A stretch of 39,136 nt of DNA from the NCBI RefSeq assembly GCF_020253525.1, contig NZ_JADCBK010000017.1, forward strand, positions 1 to 39,136, given 5' to 3'. Within the stretch, counting starts at the first letter, position 1. Each line of letters opens with the position of its first letter. Under the pieces are notes generated by a model. That model was not told the DNA's origin. It did no database searches and saw nothing but the letters and a program-made list of their open reading frames with translations. This stretch comes from Aquidulcibacter sp. Lineage in GTDB: Bacteria; Pseudomonadota; Alphaproteobacteria; Caulobacterales; Aquidulcibacteraceae. The translations under genes were made by a program, and so were the position numbers. This document shows, one piece after another, positions 1 through 8,238 of the stretch.

Positions 1-35
1 ATCTCAGCTTTCAACGGGTTGACGGTGCGCGACAT
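1..35 (-). CDS. Start of a TetR-family-like regulator (partial, runs off window)
   Basis: On the minus strand an ATG at position 35 opens a frame reading MSRTVNPLKAE to the window edge. An AGGA-like ribosome binding site lies just upstream. Only 11 codons are visible, so the family call is inference: TetR repressors often begin with a short basic leader of this kind, the gene is divergent from an efflux-type outer-membrane protein, and a near-perfect dyad sits between the two starts. The HTH and ligand domains lie outside the window and cannot be checked here. Confidence 0.45.
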   Translation of the reverse strand, partial: MSRTVNPLKAE

Positions 36-51
36 AAGTCCTATTCCGATA

Positions 52-67
52 GCGAACGTTCGTTCGC
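52..67. promoter_or_regulatory. Dyad operator, TetR-type
   Basis: GCGAACGTTCGTTCGC is a perfect inverted repeat (GCGAAC/GTTCGC, 4-nt spacer) and contains the 10-bp palindrome CGAACGTTCG. It lies between a leftward start at 35 and the outer-membrane lipoprotein start at 132. A weak rightward promoter, TTGACG at 19-24 and TATTCC at 42-47 (17-bp spacing), would put the transcription start on the dyad. That suits repression of both directions by the divergent regulator. The dyad is directly seen; the protein that binds it is inferred. Confidence 0.6.
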
Positions 68-131
68 ATTATGCGGCCTTGCTCCCGAGGTCAAGCGGTG
101 GAACGAAAAAACATCATTTTGTGGAGACAGC

Positions 132-1616
132 ATGTCTACGTCGGCACTTGGATTTCAGATGTCAGCCAACAAGAAGAATCTCCGCAGGCTTGGCCTAAGC
201 GGAAGTCTGGCCATTCTGACTTTGTTGGGCGGTTGTGCTACGGGCGGCTCGGTTGGCTTTCCGGGCATGGGCGCACCAAAGGTCAAAAATCCTGTCAGCA
301 CGCTGCCAGACGCTTTCCGCGATATGCCCCCCGCTCCAGCGGGAGAGAGTGCCGCTTGGTGGTCACAGTTTGCTGACCCTGTTTTGGATAAGCTCGTGCG
401 TGAAGCCTTGAACGAAGGCATTTCGGTGCAGCTAGCCAACCAGCGCTTGATTGAGGCGCGCAATAATGGCCGCGCCACCATTGCGGGTTTTGCGCCGCGC
501 CTGACGGCAATCGGTACGGCCGACACAGATTATGCCATGGGCGATACCAAGCTGACCTCTGCCACTGGCACGGCCGTTGAACAACAAACCACCGGACAAG
601 CGGTTCTGCGCGCAACATGGGAGGTTCCCTTATTTGGCCGCTTTGGCTCTGCCCTTTCTGGGGCAAAGGCAAATGAAGCAGGTGCCCAAGCCTCGCTAGA
701 AGCTGCGAAGATCGCCATTATCGCGGATTTGGCGGCGGCCTATATTGATCTGCGCAATGCCCAGCAAAGCTTAGCCTATCTGCAAGAGGATTTGGCGCGC
801 GCCGACTCACTGGCAGCAATCGCACAAGCCCGCGAGGCAGTTGGCCTGATTTCCTTGGCAGACAAAGGCCTATCGCAAGGCCAAGCCGCCCAAATTCGCC
901 AACGTGTCCCTGATGCGGAATTGCGGGTTCGGGCTGCTTTGGACAGGATTGCGATCCTGCGCGGCGTGGTTCCTGGTTCGCTTGATGAGACTTTGGCCCC
1001 GGTCAAAGACTTTACTTTCCGCGCCGAGGCGCCACTGGTTGATGCCGTGCCGGCCAATTTCGTCCGCCGTCGCTTAGACGTTGCCCGCGCTGAGCAGGAC
1101 GCCATTCTGCAAGCTGCGGCCGTTGGGATTGCCCGCGCCGATCTTTACCCCAGCTTGTCGATCGTCGGCACGATCACCAGCTTGTCATCCTTGGCCGGAA
1201 ACCCGCTGGCGCAAACGGTTCAGCGCGGCAATTCAAGCCCCGCAATCTCCATCCCCCTATTTGACTTCGGCCAAAGACGTGCCAGCCTCAAAACGGCCGA
1301 CGCCCGGTTCCAACAGGCACTTTTGGCCTATCGGTCGACGACGCTGAATGCGATTGCGGAAGGACAGAATGCCCTATCGGCTTATGGGCAAGCTCAAGCG
1401 CGCGCGAAGGCCGGGATTGAGGGCGAACAGGCCGCCCAAGTTCGCTTTGACGCCACCTTGGCAGGCTTTAATGCCGGTCTTGTGTCTTTCAAGGACCGCT
1501 TGGAGGCTGAAAGCGCACTCGCCAGTGCACGCCAAGCCCGTTTGGCCAATCAGGCGCAATTGAGCGATGCAGCGATTGGCCTCTACCGGACATTTGCAGG
1601 TTCACCCGGCATCTAG
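132..1616 (+). CDS. NodT/TolC-family outer-membrane efflux lipoprotein
   Basis: This is an outer-membrane channel component of an RND-type or similar tripartite efflux pump. The 494-aa product starts with a basic region and a hydrophobic segment ending in the lipobox LLGGC, so Cys35 should be lipidated and anchored in the outer membrane. The rest has the duplicated, Ala/Gln-rich long-helix character of the OEP family, with a central SFADPVLDKLVREAL-like opening and a WEVPLFGRFGSALSGAKA strand typical of NodT/OprM proteins. The ATG at 132 is preceded by GGAGA; an in-frame ATG at 159 would still keep the lipobox. No periplasmic adaptor or inner-membrane pump gene lies beside it: argE follows in the opposite orientation. 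The channel is therefore an orphan in this window, probably under a divergent TetR-like regulator. Confidence 0.88.
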   Translation: MSTSALGFQMSANKKNLRRLGLSGSLAILTLLGGCATGGSVGFPGMGAPKVKNPVSTLPDAFRDMPPAPAGESAAWWSQFADPVLDKLVREALNEGISVQLANQRLIEARNNGRATIAGFAPRLTAIGTADTDYAMGDTKLTSATGTAVEQQTTGQAVLRATWEVPLFGRFGSALSGAKANEAGAQASLEAAKIAIIADLAAAYIDLRNAQQSLAYLQEDLARADSLAAIAQAREAVGLISLADKGLSQGQAAQIRQRVPDAELRVRAALDRIAILRGVVPGSLDETLAPVKDFTFRAEAPLVDAVPANFVRRRLDVARAEQDAILQAAAVGIARADLYPSLSIVGTITSLSSLAGNPLAQTVQRGNSSPAISIPLFDFGQRRASLKTADARFQQALLAYRSTTLNAIAEGQNALSAYGQAQARAKAGIEGEQAAQVRFDATLAGFNAGLVSFKDRLEAESALASARQARLANQAQLSDAAIGLYRTFAGSPGI

Positions 1617-1624
1617 TCTTGCAG

Positions 1625-2794
1625 TTAGGCAGATAGGCGCTTTACCAGTCGCTCCATGAAGTCGCATCCGGCTGCCAGCTGAGAGATTTCGATGAATTCA
1701 TCGGGCTGGTGGGCCTGCAGGATAGAGCCCGGCCCACAAATGACTGTGGACAGGCCGCCACCTTGGAAAATGCCACCCTCGGTCGCATAGGCAACTGCCC
1801 GTGTCGTATTGTCGCCCGTTAAGGCCCGCGCCAAAGCTTCGGCAGCCCCATTGGTCTCTGGGGCCATGGCCGGGGATAGCGAGCGCCGCATCATGCGGGC
1901 ACCACCCTCAGGGGCCCGCGCCTTAATAGAGGCATCTAGTTCTGCCACCCAAGCCGCCACTTTGGCTTCATGGACATTGGGATCGTCATCAAGCTCAAAG
2001 CGCATATCCCACGTAATGTTACACGATTGGGCAAGAATGTTGGAGGCTGTGCCACCATCAATCAAGCCGATGGTGAGCGTAGTGCCCGATGGCTCAAACG
2101 GGCTGTTTGCAGGGGCTTTGGCCCGCAATTCCTCTGCTAGGGCTCGAAGATTGGCCAATAGGGGAACCGCCTCCATAATGGCAGAGACCCCTTGCTGCAC
2201 TTGGCTGGAATGGGCCGCCCGTCCCGTAATTTCAATTTGAAACGTCGACAAACCCTTTTGCCCGGAAACGACACCCATATCGCTCGGCTCACCAATGATA
2301 ACCGCCGCAGGCTTGGCATAATGCTGATTGAGAACCTCAACCAAGGAAGGCGCGCCCAGACACCCAATTTCCTCGTCATAGGAAAGCGCGATGTGGATCG
2401 GGGCCATCAGATTAGCCCGCGCCATCGCAGGGGCCAAAGCCAAGGCGCAGGCTGCAAAGCCCTTCATGTCACAAGTGCCGCGACCGTAAAGTCGGCCGTC
2501 AAGTTCGGTTAAAGTCCACGGATCGGTCGTCCAATCTTGCCCGTCTACGGGAACAACATCGGTGTGGCCTGATAAAACCACCCCACCAGGTGCTGTGAGC
2601 GGTCCGAAGCTTATGATCAAATTGGTTTTGGTGCCGTCCGCATTTGGAACACGCCGCAACTGCGGCTTCAAAGGCGCGACATAGGCCTCAACCCATTCAA
2701 TTAGCTCTAGATTTGAGTTGCGCGACGTGGTGTCAAATCCGACCAGCGTCGTCAAAATCTCGATAGTATCTGTTAGGTTCTGGGATCGGGTCAT
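1625..2794 (-). CDS. argE: Acetylornithine deacetylase (M20 metallopeptidase family)
   Basis: Predicted cytoplasmic di-zinc hydrolase removing the acetyl group from N2-acetylornithine in arginine synthesis. In the 389-aa protein the M20 metal and catalytic residues are present: GHTD (His77, Asp79), GTCDMKG (Asp109), YDEEIGC (Glu141/Glu142), GEPS, and a C-terminal His in LQAHQPDE. The AAHSS stretch marks the inserted lid/dimerisation domain. I chose the ATG at 2794, which has an AGAG element about 8 nt upstream, over an in-frame GTG at 2803. It is convergent with the NodT gene (8-bp gap) and divergent from metK. ArgE, DapE and other M20 deacylases are hard to separate without alignment; length and the GTCDMKG/GEPSDM motifs favour ArgE. 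Confidence 0.85.
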   Translation of the reverse strand: MTRSQNLTDTIEILTTLVGFDTTSRNSNLELIEWVEAYVAPLKPQLRRVPNADGTKTNLIISFGPLTAPGGVVLSGHTDVVPVDGQDWTTDPWTLTELDGRLYGRGTCDMKGFAACALALAPAMARANLMAPIHIALSYDEEIGCLGAPSLVEVLNQHYAKPAAVIIGEPSDMGVVSGQKGLSTFQIEITGRAAHSSQVQQGVSAIMEAVPLLANLRALAEELRAKAPANSPFEPSGTTLTIGLIDGGTASNILAQSCNITWDMRFELDDDPNVHEAKVAAWVAELDASIKARAPEGGARMMRRSLSPAMAPETNGAAEALARALTGDNTTRAVAYATEGGIFQGGGLSTVICGPGSILQAHQPDEFIEISQLAAGCDFMERLVKRLSA

Positions 2795-2851
2795 GTGAGT
2801 CACTCTGCCACGGCCGCAGCGTTTAGGCCAATTCTTTCGGTGGTTAAGTTG

Positions 2852-2887
2852 ATTTCAAGATATAAACATGTATTTATATCCTGAAAT
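2852..2887. promoter_or_regulatory. Large dyad overlapping the metK promoter region
   Basis: An inverted repeat with arms ATTTCA and GATATAAA on the left (2852-2866) and TTTATATC and TGAAAT on the right (2873-2887) is interrupted only by one A/C mismatch per arm and a 6-nt centre. It lies 20 bp upstream of the metK start. A plausible promoter, TTGATT (2849-2854), 16 bp, TATTTA (2871-2876), overlaps it. It is AT-rich and symmetric, which fits a repressor operator. Methionine-cycle genes in Proteobacteria are known to be controlled by ArsR-family SahR or other SAM/SAH-responsive regulators; assigning such a regulator here is inference. It could also act as an RNA hairpin if transcription starts upstream. 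Confidence 0.55.
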
Positions 2888-2906
2888 TTCAATCCGGAGT
2901 AGACCA

Positions 2907-4103
2907 TTGGCCCGAGCGTCATATCTTTTCACATCTGAAAGCGTTTCTGAAGGACATCCAGACAAGGTCTGCGACCGGATTTCTGATGAAGTCGTTGACC
3001 TGTATTTCCGTCATACACTTGCGGAAGGATTAGATCCTTGGGCCCTGCGCTGCGCCGCTGAAACCTTGGCGACCACCAATCGGGTTGTCATCGCAGGTGA
3101 ATTCCGCGGCACCGACAGCGTTACCGAAGACCTGATCGCCCATACGGCCCGCATGGCGATCAAGGATATTGGCTACGCCCAAGATGGCTTCCATTGGCAA
3201 TATGCCGATATTGAAGTGTTGTTGCATGGCCAGTCTGAACATATTGCGATGGGCGTTGATGCCAGCGGCAATAAGGAAGAAGGCGCGGGCGATCAGGGCA
3301 TCATGTTTGGCTATGCCACCAATGAAACCCCAGAATTGATGCCGGCCCCAATTCAATTCAGCCACAAGATCCTGAAGGATCTGGCCGATGCGCGCAAAAG
3401 TGGTGTGCTGGCTATGTTGGGCCCCGACGCGAAGAGCCAAGTCACGGCGCGATATGAAAATGGCAAGCCCGTTGCAGCAACTTCGATTGTATTGTCGACC
3501 CAGCATTTGGATGAGAGCCTGACCAGCGACGACATTCGCGCAATCGTGGAGCCCTATATTCGCAACGCTTTGGGCGACATTCTGCCAATCGACCGCGATT
3601 GCGTGTGGCACATCAATCCGACTGGCAAATTCGTCGTTGGTGGGCCTGATGGCGATTGCGGCCTGACCGGTCGTAAGATCATCGTCGACACCTATGGCGG
3701 CGCAGCCCCCCATGGCGGTGGTGCCTTCTCTGGCAAGGACCCCACGAAAGTGGATCGTTCGGCTGCCTATGCCGCCCGCTATTTGGCAAAGAATGTGGTT
3801 GCAGCCGGTCTAGCAGATCGCTGCACGCTGCAGCTTTCCTACGCCATCGGCGTGGCAGAGCCGCTGTCTATCTACGCCAATTGCGATGGGACCGAACGTT
3901 GCGATCTCGACAAATTGGAAGCACGTTTGCCGCAATTGATGAAACTGACACCACGCGGCATTCGCGGTCACTTGGACCTGAACAAGCCCATCTATGCCCG
4001 CACCGCGGCCTATGGCCACTTTGGCCGGGCACCGGACGCCGATGGCGGCTTCTCGTGGGAAAAGACCGATTTGGTCGACAGCTTGAAAGATTTGCTGAGC
4101 TAA
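2907..4103 (+). CDS. metK: S-adenosylmethionine synthetase (TTG start)
   Basis: Makes S-adenosylmethionine from methionine and ATP in the cytoplasm. From the TTG at 2907 the protein is 398 aa and starts [20 protein letters not shown], the conserved family N-terminus with His17 and Asp19 of the GHPDK motif. Further signatures are [12 protein letters not shown], the ATP-binding [22 protein letters not shown] loop region, and [10 protein letters not shown] near the C-terminus. GGAG at 2896-2899 sits 7 nt before the TTG. The upstream in-frame ATG at 2868 lies inside the dyad loop, has no ribosome binding site, and would add 13 non-conserved residues. It ends at a strong hairpin terminator and is divergent from argE. 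Confidence 0.97.
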   Translation: MARASYLFTSESVSEGHPDKVCDRISDEVVDLYFRHTLAEGLDPWALRCAAETLATTNRVVIAGEFRGTDSVTEDLIAHTARMAIKDIGYAQDGFHWQYADIEVLLHGQSEHIAMGVDASGNKEEGAGDQGIMFGYATNETPELMPAPIQFSHKILKDLADARKSGVLAMLGPDAKSQVTARYENGKPVAATSIVLSTQHLDESLTSDDIRAIVEPYIRNALGDILPIDRDCVWHINPTGKFVVGGPDGDCGLTGRKIIVDTYGGAAPHGGGAFSGKDPTKVDRSAAYAARYLAKNVVAAGLADRCTLQLSYAIGVAEPLSIYANCDGTERCDLDKLEARLPQLMKLTPRGIRGHLDLNKPIYARTAAYGHFGRAPDADGGFSWEKTDLVDSLKDLLS

Positions 4104-4119
4104 TCTTAGCTTCAAAACG

Positions 4120-4157
4120 AAAAAGGGCTGTCAGGCTTACCCTGACAGCCCTTTTTT
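4120..4157. terminator. Strong bidirectional rho-independent terminator
   Basis: An 11-bp perfect stem (GGGCTGTCAGG at 4125-4135 with CCTGACAGCCC at 4141-4151), a 5-nt loop, a 5' A-run and a 3' T-run. It lies between convergent metK and phbB, and the flanking A/T runs let it serve both strands. Confidence 0.95.
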
Positions 4158-4174
4158 GTAGCCATTGGACCGGT

Positions 4175-4897
4175 TTAGCCAGCGATATATTGTGCGCCAT
4201 TAATGGTGAGGGTTGAGCCATTGATAAAACCCGGATCTTCCACCAAGAACACAACAGCGCGCGCAATTTCTTCGCTTTCGCCGAGGCGACCGCACGGAAT
4301 GCCCGCCTTTACCTTCGCCAAAGCTTCTGGGTTCATGGCCGAGACCATTTCCGTCGCAATATAGCCGGGCGCAACGCAATTGACGGTAATGCCCTTTGCA
4401 GCACCTTCTTGGGCCAGAGCCTTTGTGAAGCCAATCACACCGGCCTTTGCCGCTGAATAATTCACTTGGCCGACTTGGCCTTTTTGACCATTGATGGACG
4501 AGATATTGATAATCCGGCCATAGCCCCGCTCCCGCATGCCATTGATGACCGGACGCGTGCAATTGAACAGGCTGTCAAGGTCCACATTAATGACCCCGCG
4601 CCACTGCTCTGGCGACATTTTATGGAAGAAGCCGTCCTTCGTGATGCCCGCATTATTCACAAGAACATCGATTGGACCAAGATCGGCCTCGATCTTAGCC
4701 ATGGCAGCCGCACAAGCATCATAATCGCCAACATCGAATTTATAGGTTGCAATGCCTGTTTCAGCAGAAAATGCGGCAGCAGCCTCGTCATTCCCACCAT
4801 AATTGGCCGCCACTTTATATCCAGCATCGCGCAGGGCGATAGAAATTGCCGCGCCGATTCCCCGCGACCCACCTGTAACAACTGCAACTTTAGTCAT
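4175..4897 (-). CDS. phbB: Acetoacetyl-CoA reductase (SDR family)
   Basis: NADPH-dependent reduction of acetoacetyl-CoA to (R)-3-hydroxybutyryl-CoA, the second step of polyhydroxybutyrate synthesis. The 240-aa product has the SDR cofactor motif TGGSRGIG (residues 8-15), NNAG (81-84), and the catalytic Ser134, Tyr147 and Lys151 in the YSAAK motif. ISSINGQKGQ(V/F)GQ and a C-terminal NGAQYIAG are typical of PhaB/PhbB and separate it from FabG, although FabG remains the main alternative. The ATG at 4897 has GAGGGA 3-8 nt upstream and gives the canonical MTKVAVVTGG start; an in-frame GTG at 4912 is less likely. No phaA or phaC gene lies next to it. Confidence 0.88.
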   Translation of the reverse strand: MTKVAVVTGGSRGIGAAISIALRDAGYKVAANYGGNDEAAAAFSAETGIATYKFDVGDYDACAAAMAKIEADLGPIDVLVNNAGITKDGFFHKMSPEQWRGVINVDLDSLFNCTRPVINGMRERGYGRIINISSINGQKGQVGQVNYSAAKAGVIGFTKALAQEGAAKGITVNCVAPGYIATEMVSAMNPEALAKVKAGIPCGRLGESEEIARAVVFLVEDPGFINGSTLTINGAQYIAG

Positions 4898-5037
4898 GTT
4901 TCCCTCACCCACCGTGATGTGTTTCTTTTGGCGGCACCCTAACCAAACTCAAGCGGCTTGGAAGTTGTTTTTATGTCGCACTGCAGTCTAATGTGATGGG
5001 TCACCACCTTTCGGATGTTTCTAAGAAAGTAAAAGCC

Positions 5038-6738
5038 ATGTCGAAGATTTCGCGTCGTCAAACTTTGTGGGGCTTAGGTCTAGGCGCGACGGGTGCGCTT
5101 ATCTTGCCAGAGGCCGGCACGGCCAAAGGCCGTCGCGCCCTCAAGGCTGGGGCTGTGGCAACAGCCGACACGCCATCGGCCGAGATTGGCGCGCAAATTC
5201 TCGCAGCCGGCGGTAATGCTGTGGATGCAGCCGTCGCCATCGGCTTCGCCCTTGCGGTCAGTTATCCAGAGGCGGGCAATATTGGCGGGGGCGGCTTCAT
5301 GACTTTGGTTATGCAGGGCAAGCCCTATTTCTTAGATTATCGCGAAACCGCGCCGGGCAAGGCCTCACCCACCATGTATCTGAACGCCCAGGGCGAAGTT
5401 CGGCCCGGAAGTACCGTCATTGGCAATCTGGCTGCAGGAACGCCTGGCACAGTGGCTGGTCTTTTTGCGGCCCATCGCCGATTTGGAAAACTATCTTGGG
5501 CGCGCGTCCTTGCTCCGGCAATCCGCTTGGCGCGCGATGGTTTTGTGCCACCGGCGCAAATGATCCGCATCTACCGGGAAGCCTTCGCCGAGTTGGGACG
5601 CGATACCAATCTTGGTGCCTATTTCGGCTCTATGACAGAGGGCAAAACCTTTACCCAACCAGAACTTGCCGACACGCTGGAAGCAATTGCGCAACGCGGC
5701 CCAGCCGCCTTCTATCAAGGCCGCGTCGCGACCCAGATCGTGGCACAAATGTACCGGGGCAAGGAGAAGGGCCTTATCAGCTTGGCTGATTTGGAGGCCT
5801 ATCGCCCTGTTTGGCGCACAGCCCTAACCTCCAAGTGGCGCGGCTATGACGTCATCAGCGCGCCTCCGCCAAGTTCGGGCGGGATCGCTTTGCTGCAACT
5901 CTTAGGGATGAAGGAAGCGCGCGCGGATTTGTTTGCCAATGTGGCGCACAATTCCGCAGACTATATTCACCTCTTGGCGGAGCTCGAGAAGCGCGTTTTT
6001 GCCGATCGCGCCGTCTATCTTGGCGACCCTGATTTTGTTCAAGTACCTGTCGCGCGCTTGTTGGCGGAGGATTATATCAAGGCACGCGCAAAAGGTGTCC
6101 AGCCTGAATTTCCATCCCCGACTGAACAAGTCCAGCCCGGTCTGGAGAAACCACAGACAACGCATTATTCCGTTGTCGACGCCGATGGAAACGCGGTCTC
6201 AAACACCTATACGCTGAATGGCTGGTATGGCTCGGGCGTGGTGGTCGAGGGAGCAGGCTTCCTCCTGAATAATGAGATGGATGACTTTTCTGCCAAACCC
6301 GGCGTGGCAAACCAATATGGGGTGGTTGGTGGTGATGCGAATGCCATCCAACCCTTTAAACGCCCCCTGTCATCCATGACACCAACGATCCTGATGCAGA
6401 ATGGGCTGCCGGCCATGGTACTGGGCTCCCCCGGTGGGTCACGCATCATCACAACCGTGTTCCAAGTCCTTTTGAACACACTCGACTATAAAATGCCCTT
6501 AAAGGCTGCGGTGGATGCCCCCCGCTATCACCACCAGCTTTTGCCGGAAAACACCATCTTCACCGAGCCCTATGCACCAGCCAGCCCAGAACTGCGCCAA
6601 GAACTCGAGCGCCGTGGCTATCGAATCGAAGCGCAGAACTTTAACGGCGATATTGCAGCGATTCAGGTGCAAGGCCGTCAGCCTATCGTTTCGCCTGATC
6701 CGCGGGCACGCGGTGCAGGCAGGGTAACGCCAAGCTGA
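5038..6738 (+). CDS. ggt: Gamma-glutamyltranspeptidase, Tat-exported
   Basis: Periplasmic N-terminal nucleophile hydrolase that cleaves gamma-glutamyl bonds (glutathione) and transfers the glutamyl group. From the ATG at 5038 (566 aa) the N-terminus is a Tat signal (SRRQTLW, then a moderately hydrophobic stretch to about residue 28). The heavy chain carries GGNAVDAAVA and DYRETAP (Arg102 binds the substrate carboxylate). The autoprocessing site is before Thr374 in the TTHYSVVD motif, giving a light chain of about 190 residues with NTYTLN, GFLLNNEMDDF and GSPGGSRI. In-frame starts at 4993 (GTG) and 4996 (ATG) exist, but the Tat signal and a possible promoter (TTGTTT 4965, TCTAAT 4987) favour 5038; no strong ribosome binding site is visible for any of them. 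It is monocistronic. Confidence 0.93.
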   Translation: MSKISRRQTLWGLGLGATGALILPEAGTAKGRRALKAGAVATADTPSAEIGAQILAAGGNAVDAAVAIGFALAVSYPEAGNIGGGGFMTLVMQGKPYFLDYRETAPGKASPTMYLNAQGEVRPGSTVIGNLAAGTPGTVAGLFAAHRRFGKLSWARVLAPAIRLARDGFVPPAQMIRIYREAFAELGRDTNLGAYFGSMTEGKTFTQPELADTLEAIAQRGPAAFYQGRVATQIVAQMYRGKEKGLISLADLEAYRPVWRTALTSKWRGYDVISAPPPSSGGIALLQLLGMKEARADLFANVAHNSADYIHLLAELEKRVFADRAVYLGDPDFVQVPVARLLAEDYIKARAKGVQPEFPSPTEQVQPGLEKPQTTHYSVVDADGNAVSNTYTLNGWYGSGVVVEGAGFLLNNEMDDFSAKPGVANQYGVVGGDANAIQPFKRPLSSMTPTILMQNGLPAMVLGSPGGSRIITTVFQVLLNTLDYKMPLKAAVDAPRYHHQLLPENTIFTEPYAPASPELRQELERRGYRIEAQNFNGDIAAIQVQGRQPIVSPDPRARGAGRVTPS

Positions 6739-6750
6739 ATTAGCCTTGGC

Positions 6751-7044
6751 CTAACGTGCGGCGCGCTGTTGCAATTGCAAAACTTCGGCAAGCTCTTTGG
6801 CATGGCTAATGGCGACGCTGATCCCATCATCATGTTCGATTTCGAAAAGCCGATTGAGCATTCGTGACAAAACCATAGCATCGCTGGGAGCTAGAGGACC
6901 CAAACACTGTAGGGCGGTGCGCATAACCCGTAACACAGGCTCACTTGGGAGCTGGGATGTCCCTGTCGGGCGCGTGGTTTGGCCTAGGCCAGACTTCCCT
7001 TCATGATTATCATTAAGGCTTGTCGCGATAGAAAGAATGGTCAT
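6751..7044 (-). CDS. Small uncharacterised protein, last gene of the LysR-flanked operon
   Basis: A 97-aa product I do not recognise. The first 35 residues are polar and probably unstructured. The remainder (from about LPSEPVLRVMRTAL) looks like a helical bundle with SRMLNRLFEIEHDD and AKELAEVLQLQQRA amphipathic helices. There is no signal peptide or membrane segment. The start codon follows the upstream gene's stop directly (TGA, one base, ATG), with GGAA 7 nt upstream, so translation is probably coupled. That coupling is the main reason to believe the gene is real. It ends 12 bp from the ggt stop, convergently. A helper or dimerisation role for the enzymes encoded upstream would be a guess. 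Confidence 0.6.
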   Translation of the reverse strand: MTILSIATSLNDNHEGKSGLGQTTRPTGTSQLPSEPVLRVMRTALQCLGPLAPSDAMVLSRMLNRLFEIEHDDGISVAISHAKELAEVLQLQQRAAR

Positions 7045-7045
7045 G

Positions 7046-7612
7046 TCAAGTTCCAGAGACAAAGAGACTAAGGCTGGACTGAAGCTGTAAAAGCTTCGCC
7101 GTGCTGGTCATGGTGGCAAATTGAGGGATGAGACGCCTGGCAGCATGCGTGATGGAGACCGACGAACTGTCGAGATCGGCCATTGGATAGGAGACCGCAT
7201 CGGCAACCAACGTAACCGACACACCCAAATCTGCGGCGGCAACTGCTGTCGCCAAGCAATTGGGAACCATAGAGCGGCCGATAAGGATGATCTCTTCGGT
7301 TTGGCTCATCAGAAGGAAATCACGAAGCGCCGCCGACGACAGAGCAGACGGCCCCCGGCACTGAAAGACTGGCTCCTCTGGTTGTGGCCGCAAGCTGGCA
7401 ATGGGATTTGGGGGCCGATCTTGTCGGTAGACATGGACGATGTTCCAGCCCCGCTTACGTGCCTCAGCAAGGATCAACATGCTGTTGTGGATGCAAGTTC
7501 GCCAAGAGGCTGGCTCTTCCGATACATGGCCATCCACAACGAGGTCATTGCACATAAGGAGGGGTGGGATTTGGTTTTTTGGCCCCGGATACGCATAACT
7601 GTGGGAATACAT
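7046..7612 (-). CDS. Isochorismatase-fold (cysteine hydrolase-like) protein, atypical active site
   Basis: The 188-aa protein has the Rossmann-like plan of the isochorismatase family: a first strand with Asp23 (CNDLVVDG), a helix followed by WNIVHVYRQD, the SAL element after the second strand (89-91), and the nucleophile loop GRSMVPNCLATA with Cys119. The catalytic Lys expected before the Ser-Ala element is not evident; the region reads EPVFQCRGPSAL. The GVC(V/I) loop is also changed. This may be a diverged amidohydrolase or a non-catalytic relative. The ATG at 7612 follows the GNAT stop by two bases (TAA-CG-ATG), arguing against the longer frame starting at 7687. It is third in a four-gene leftward operon. 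Confidence 0.72.
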   Translation of the reverse strand: MYSHSYAYPGPKNQIPPLLMCNDLVVDGHVSEEPASWRTCIHNSMLILAEARKRGWNIVHVYRQDRPPNPIASLRPQPEEPVFQCRGPSALSSAALRDFLLMSQTEEIILIGRSMVPNCLATAVAAADLGVSVTLVADAVSYPMADLDSSSVSITHAARRLIPQFATMTSTAKLLQLQSSLSLFVSGT

Positions 7613-7614
7613 CG

Positions 7615-8238
7615 TTAGGCTTGCCTTGCTGCTCTCAATGGAAACAATCGTTCGTTGGATCGGTCCAAAATGCCGGGACGATCCCACTCCCCCTCTGGTC
7701 GCAAGAGAATCATCGGGTCAGAATCGACGTGGATCGCATCCGCGCGCTTGGGCACAAATTTCTCAACCTCAACATATTCATGGTCGGAAAAGGCAAGATT
7801 GGCCCGGCCAGGCCGAGGGTTTACGCCACAAGCGCGTTGCCAAAGGCCCACGATGGATGGTTCGACATGGCCCAAGGCATGCGTGTAGCCCTTTTTGGCC
7901 CCCAATTCGAAGGACGCGTCTAAGAGGGCAGCACCAAGACCAGACTTGCGATAGCGCGGCAGAACCGCAACGCGTTCGACCTTAAAGAAATCCGCAAACC
8001 ACCGAAGCCGCACACAGCCTACCGGCTCACCACTCAGTCTGGCGATAAGATGGGTAGCCCCCGCGAAGTCGTTGCCATCAATTTCCTCATCATAGGGACA
8101 GGATTGTTCATGCATGTATGCAATCGCACGAAGCGAGATGACCTGCATGATTTCATCGAGCCGATGGGCGACTCGAATTTCCCATTTAGGCCCATTACTG
8201 GGAACAAGCCGTTCTGGGACGCTTGTAGTCGGGATCAT
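7615..8238 (-). CDS. GNAT-family N-acyltransferase
   Basis: A 207-aa protein with a GNAT domain in about residues 20-125. Visible elements are RAIAYMHEQSCPYDEEIDGNDF, then THLIARLSGEPVGCVRLRWF (strands 2-4), and the acyl-CoA pyrophosphate loop RVAVLPRYRKSGLGAALL with the RxxGxG core at 97-102, followed by HVEPSIVGLWQRACG. The D-x-N-D...H...GEPVGCVRLR arrangement also resembles acyl-homoserine-lactone synthases and exosortase-associated acyltransferases, but LuxI signature residues are not clearly present. A C-terminal extension of about 70 residues (EKFVPKRADAIHVDSDPMILL onward) is unassigned. Its start overlaps the upstream stop (ATGA at 8235-8238). The substrate is unknown. Confidence 0.8.
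   Translation of the reverse strand: MIPTTSVPERLVPSNGPKWEIRVAHRLDEIMQVISLRAIAYMHEQSCPYDEEIDGNDFAGATHLIARLSGEPVGCVRLRWFADFFKVERVAVLPRYRKSGLGAALLDASFELGAKKGYTHALGHVEPSIVGLWQRACGVNPRPGRANLAFSDHEYVEVEKFVPKRADAIHVDSDPMILLRPEGEWDRPGILDRSNERLFPLRAARQA

Noticed and set aside
2795-2906. SAM riboswitch before metK
   Set aside because: The gap is only 112 bp and shared with the argE promoter; apart from the dyad no SAM-II or SAM/SAH riboswitch-like core was recognised.
3030-3713. 227-codon leftward frame opposite metK
   Set aside because: Shadow of the highly conserved metK; composition mirrors the sense frame and no ribosome binding site is present.
7564-7923. 119-codon rightward frame opposite the GNAT and isochorismatase-like genes
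   Set aside because: Shadow of the two coupled leftward genes, whose motifs and overlaps are convincing.
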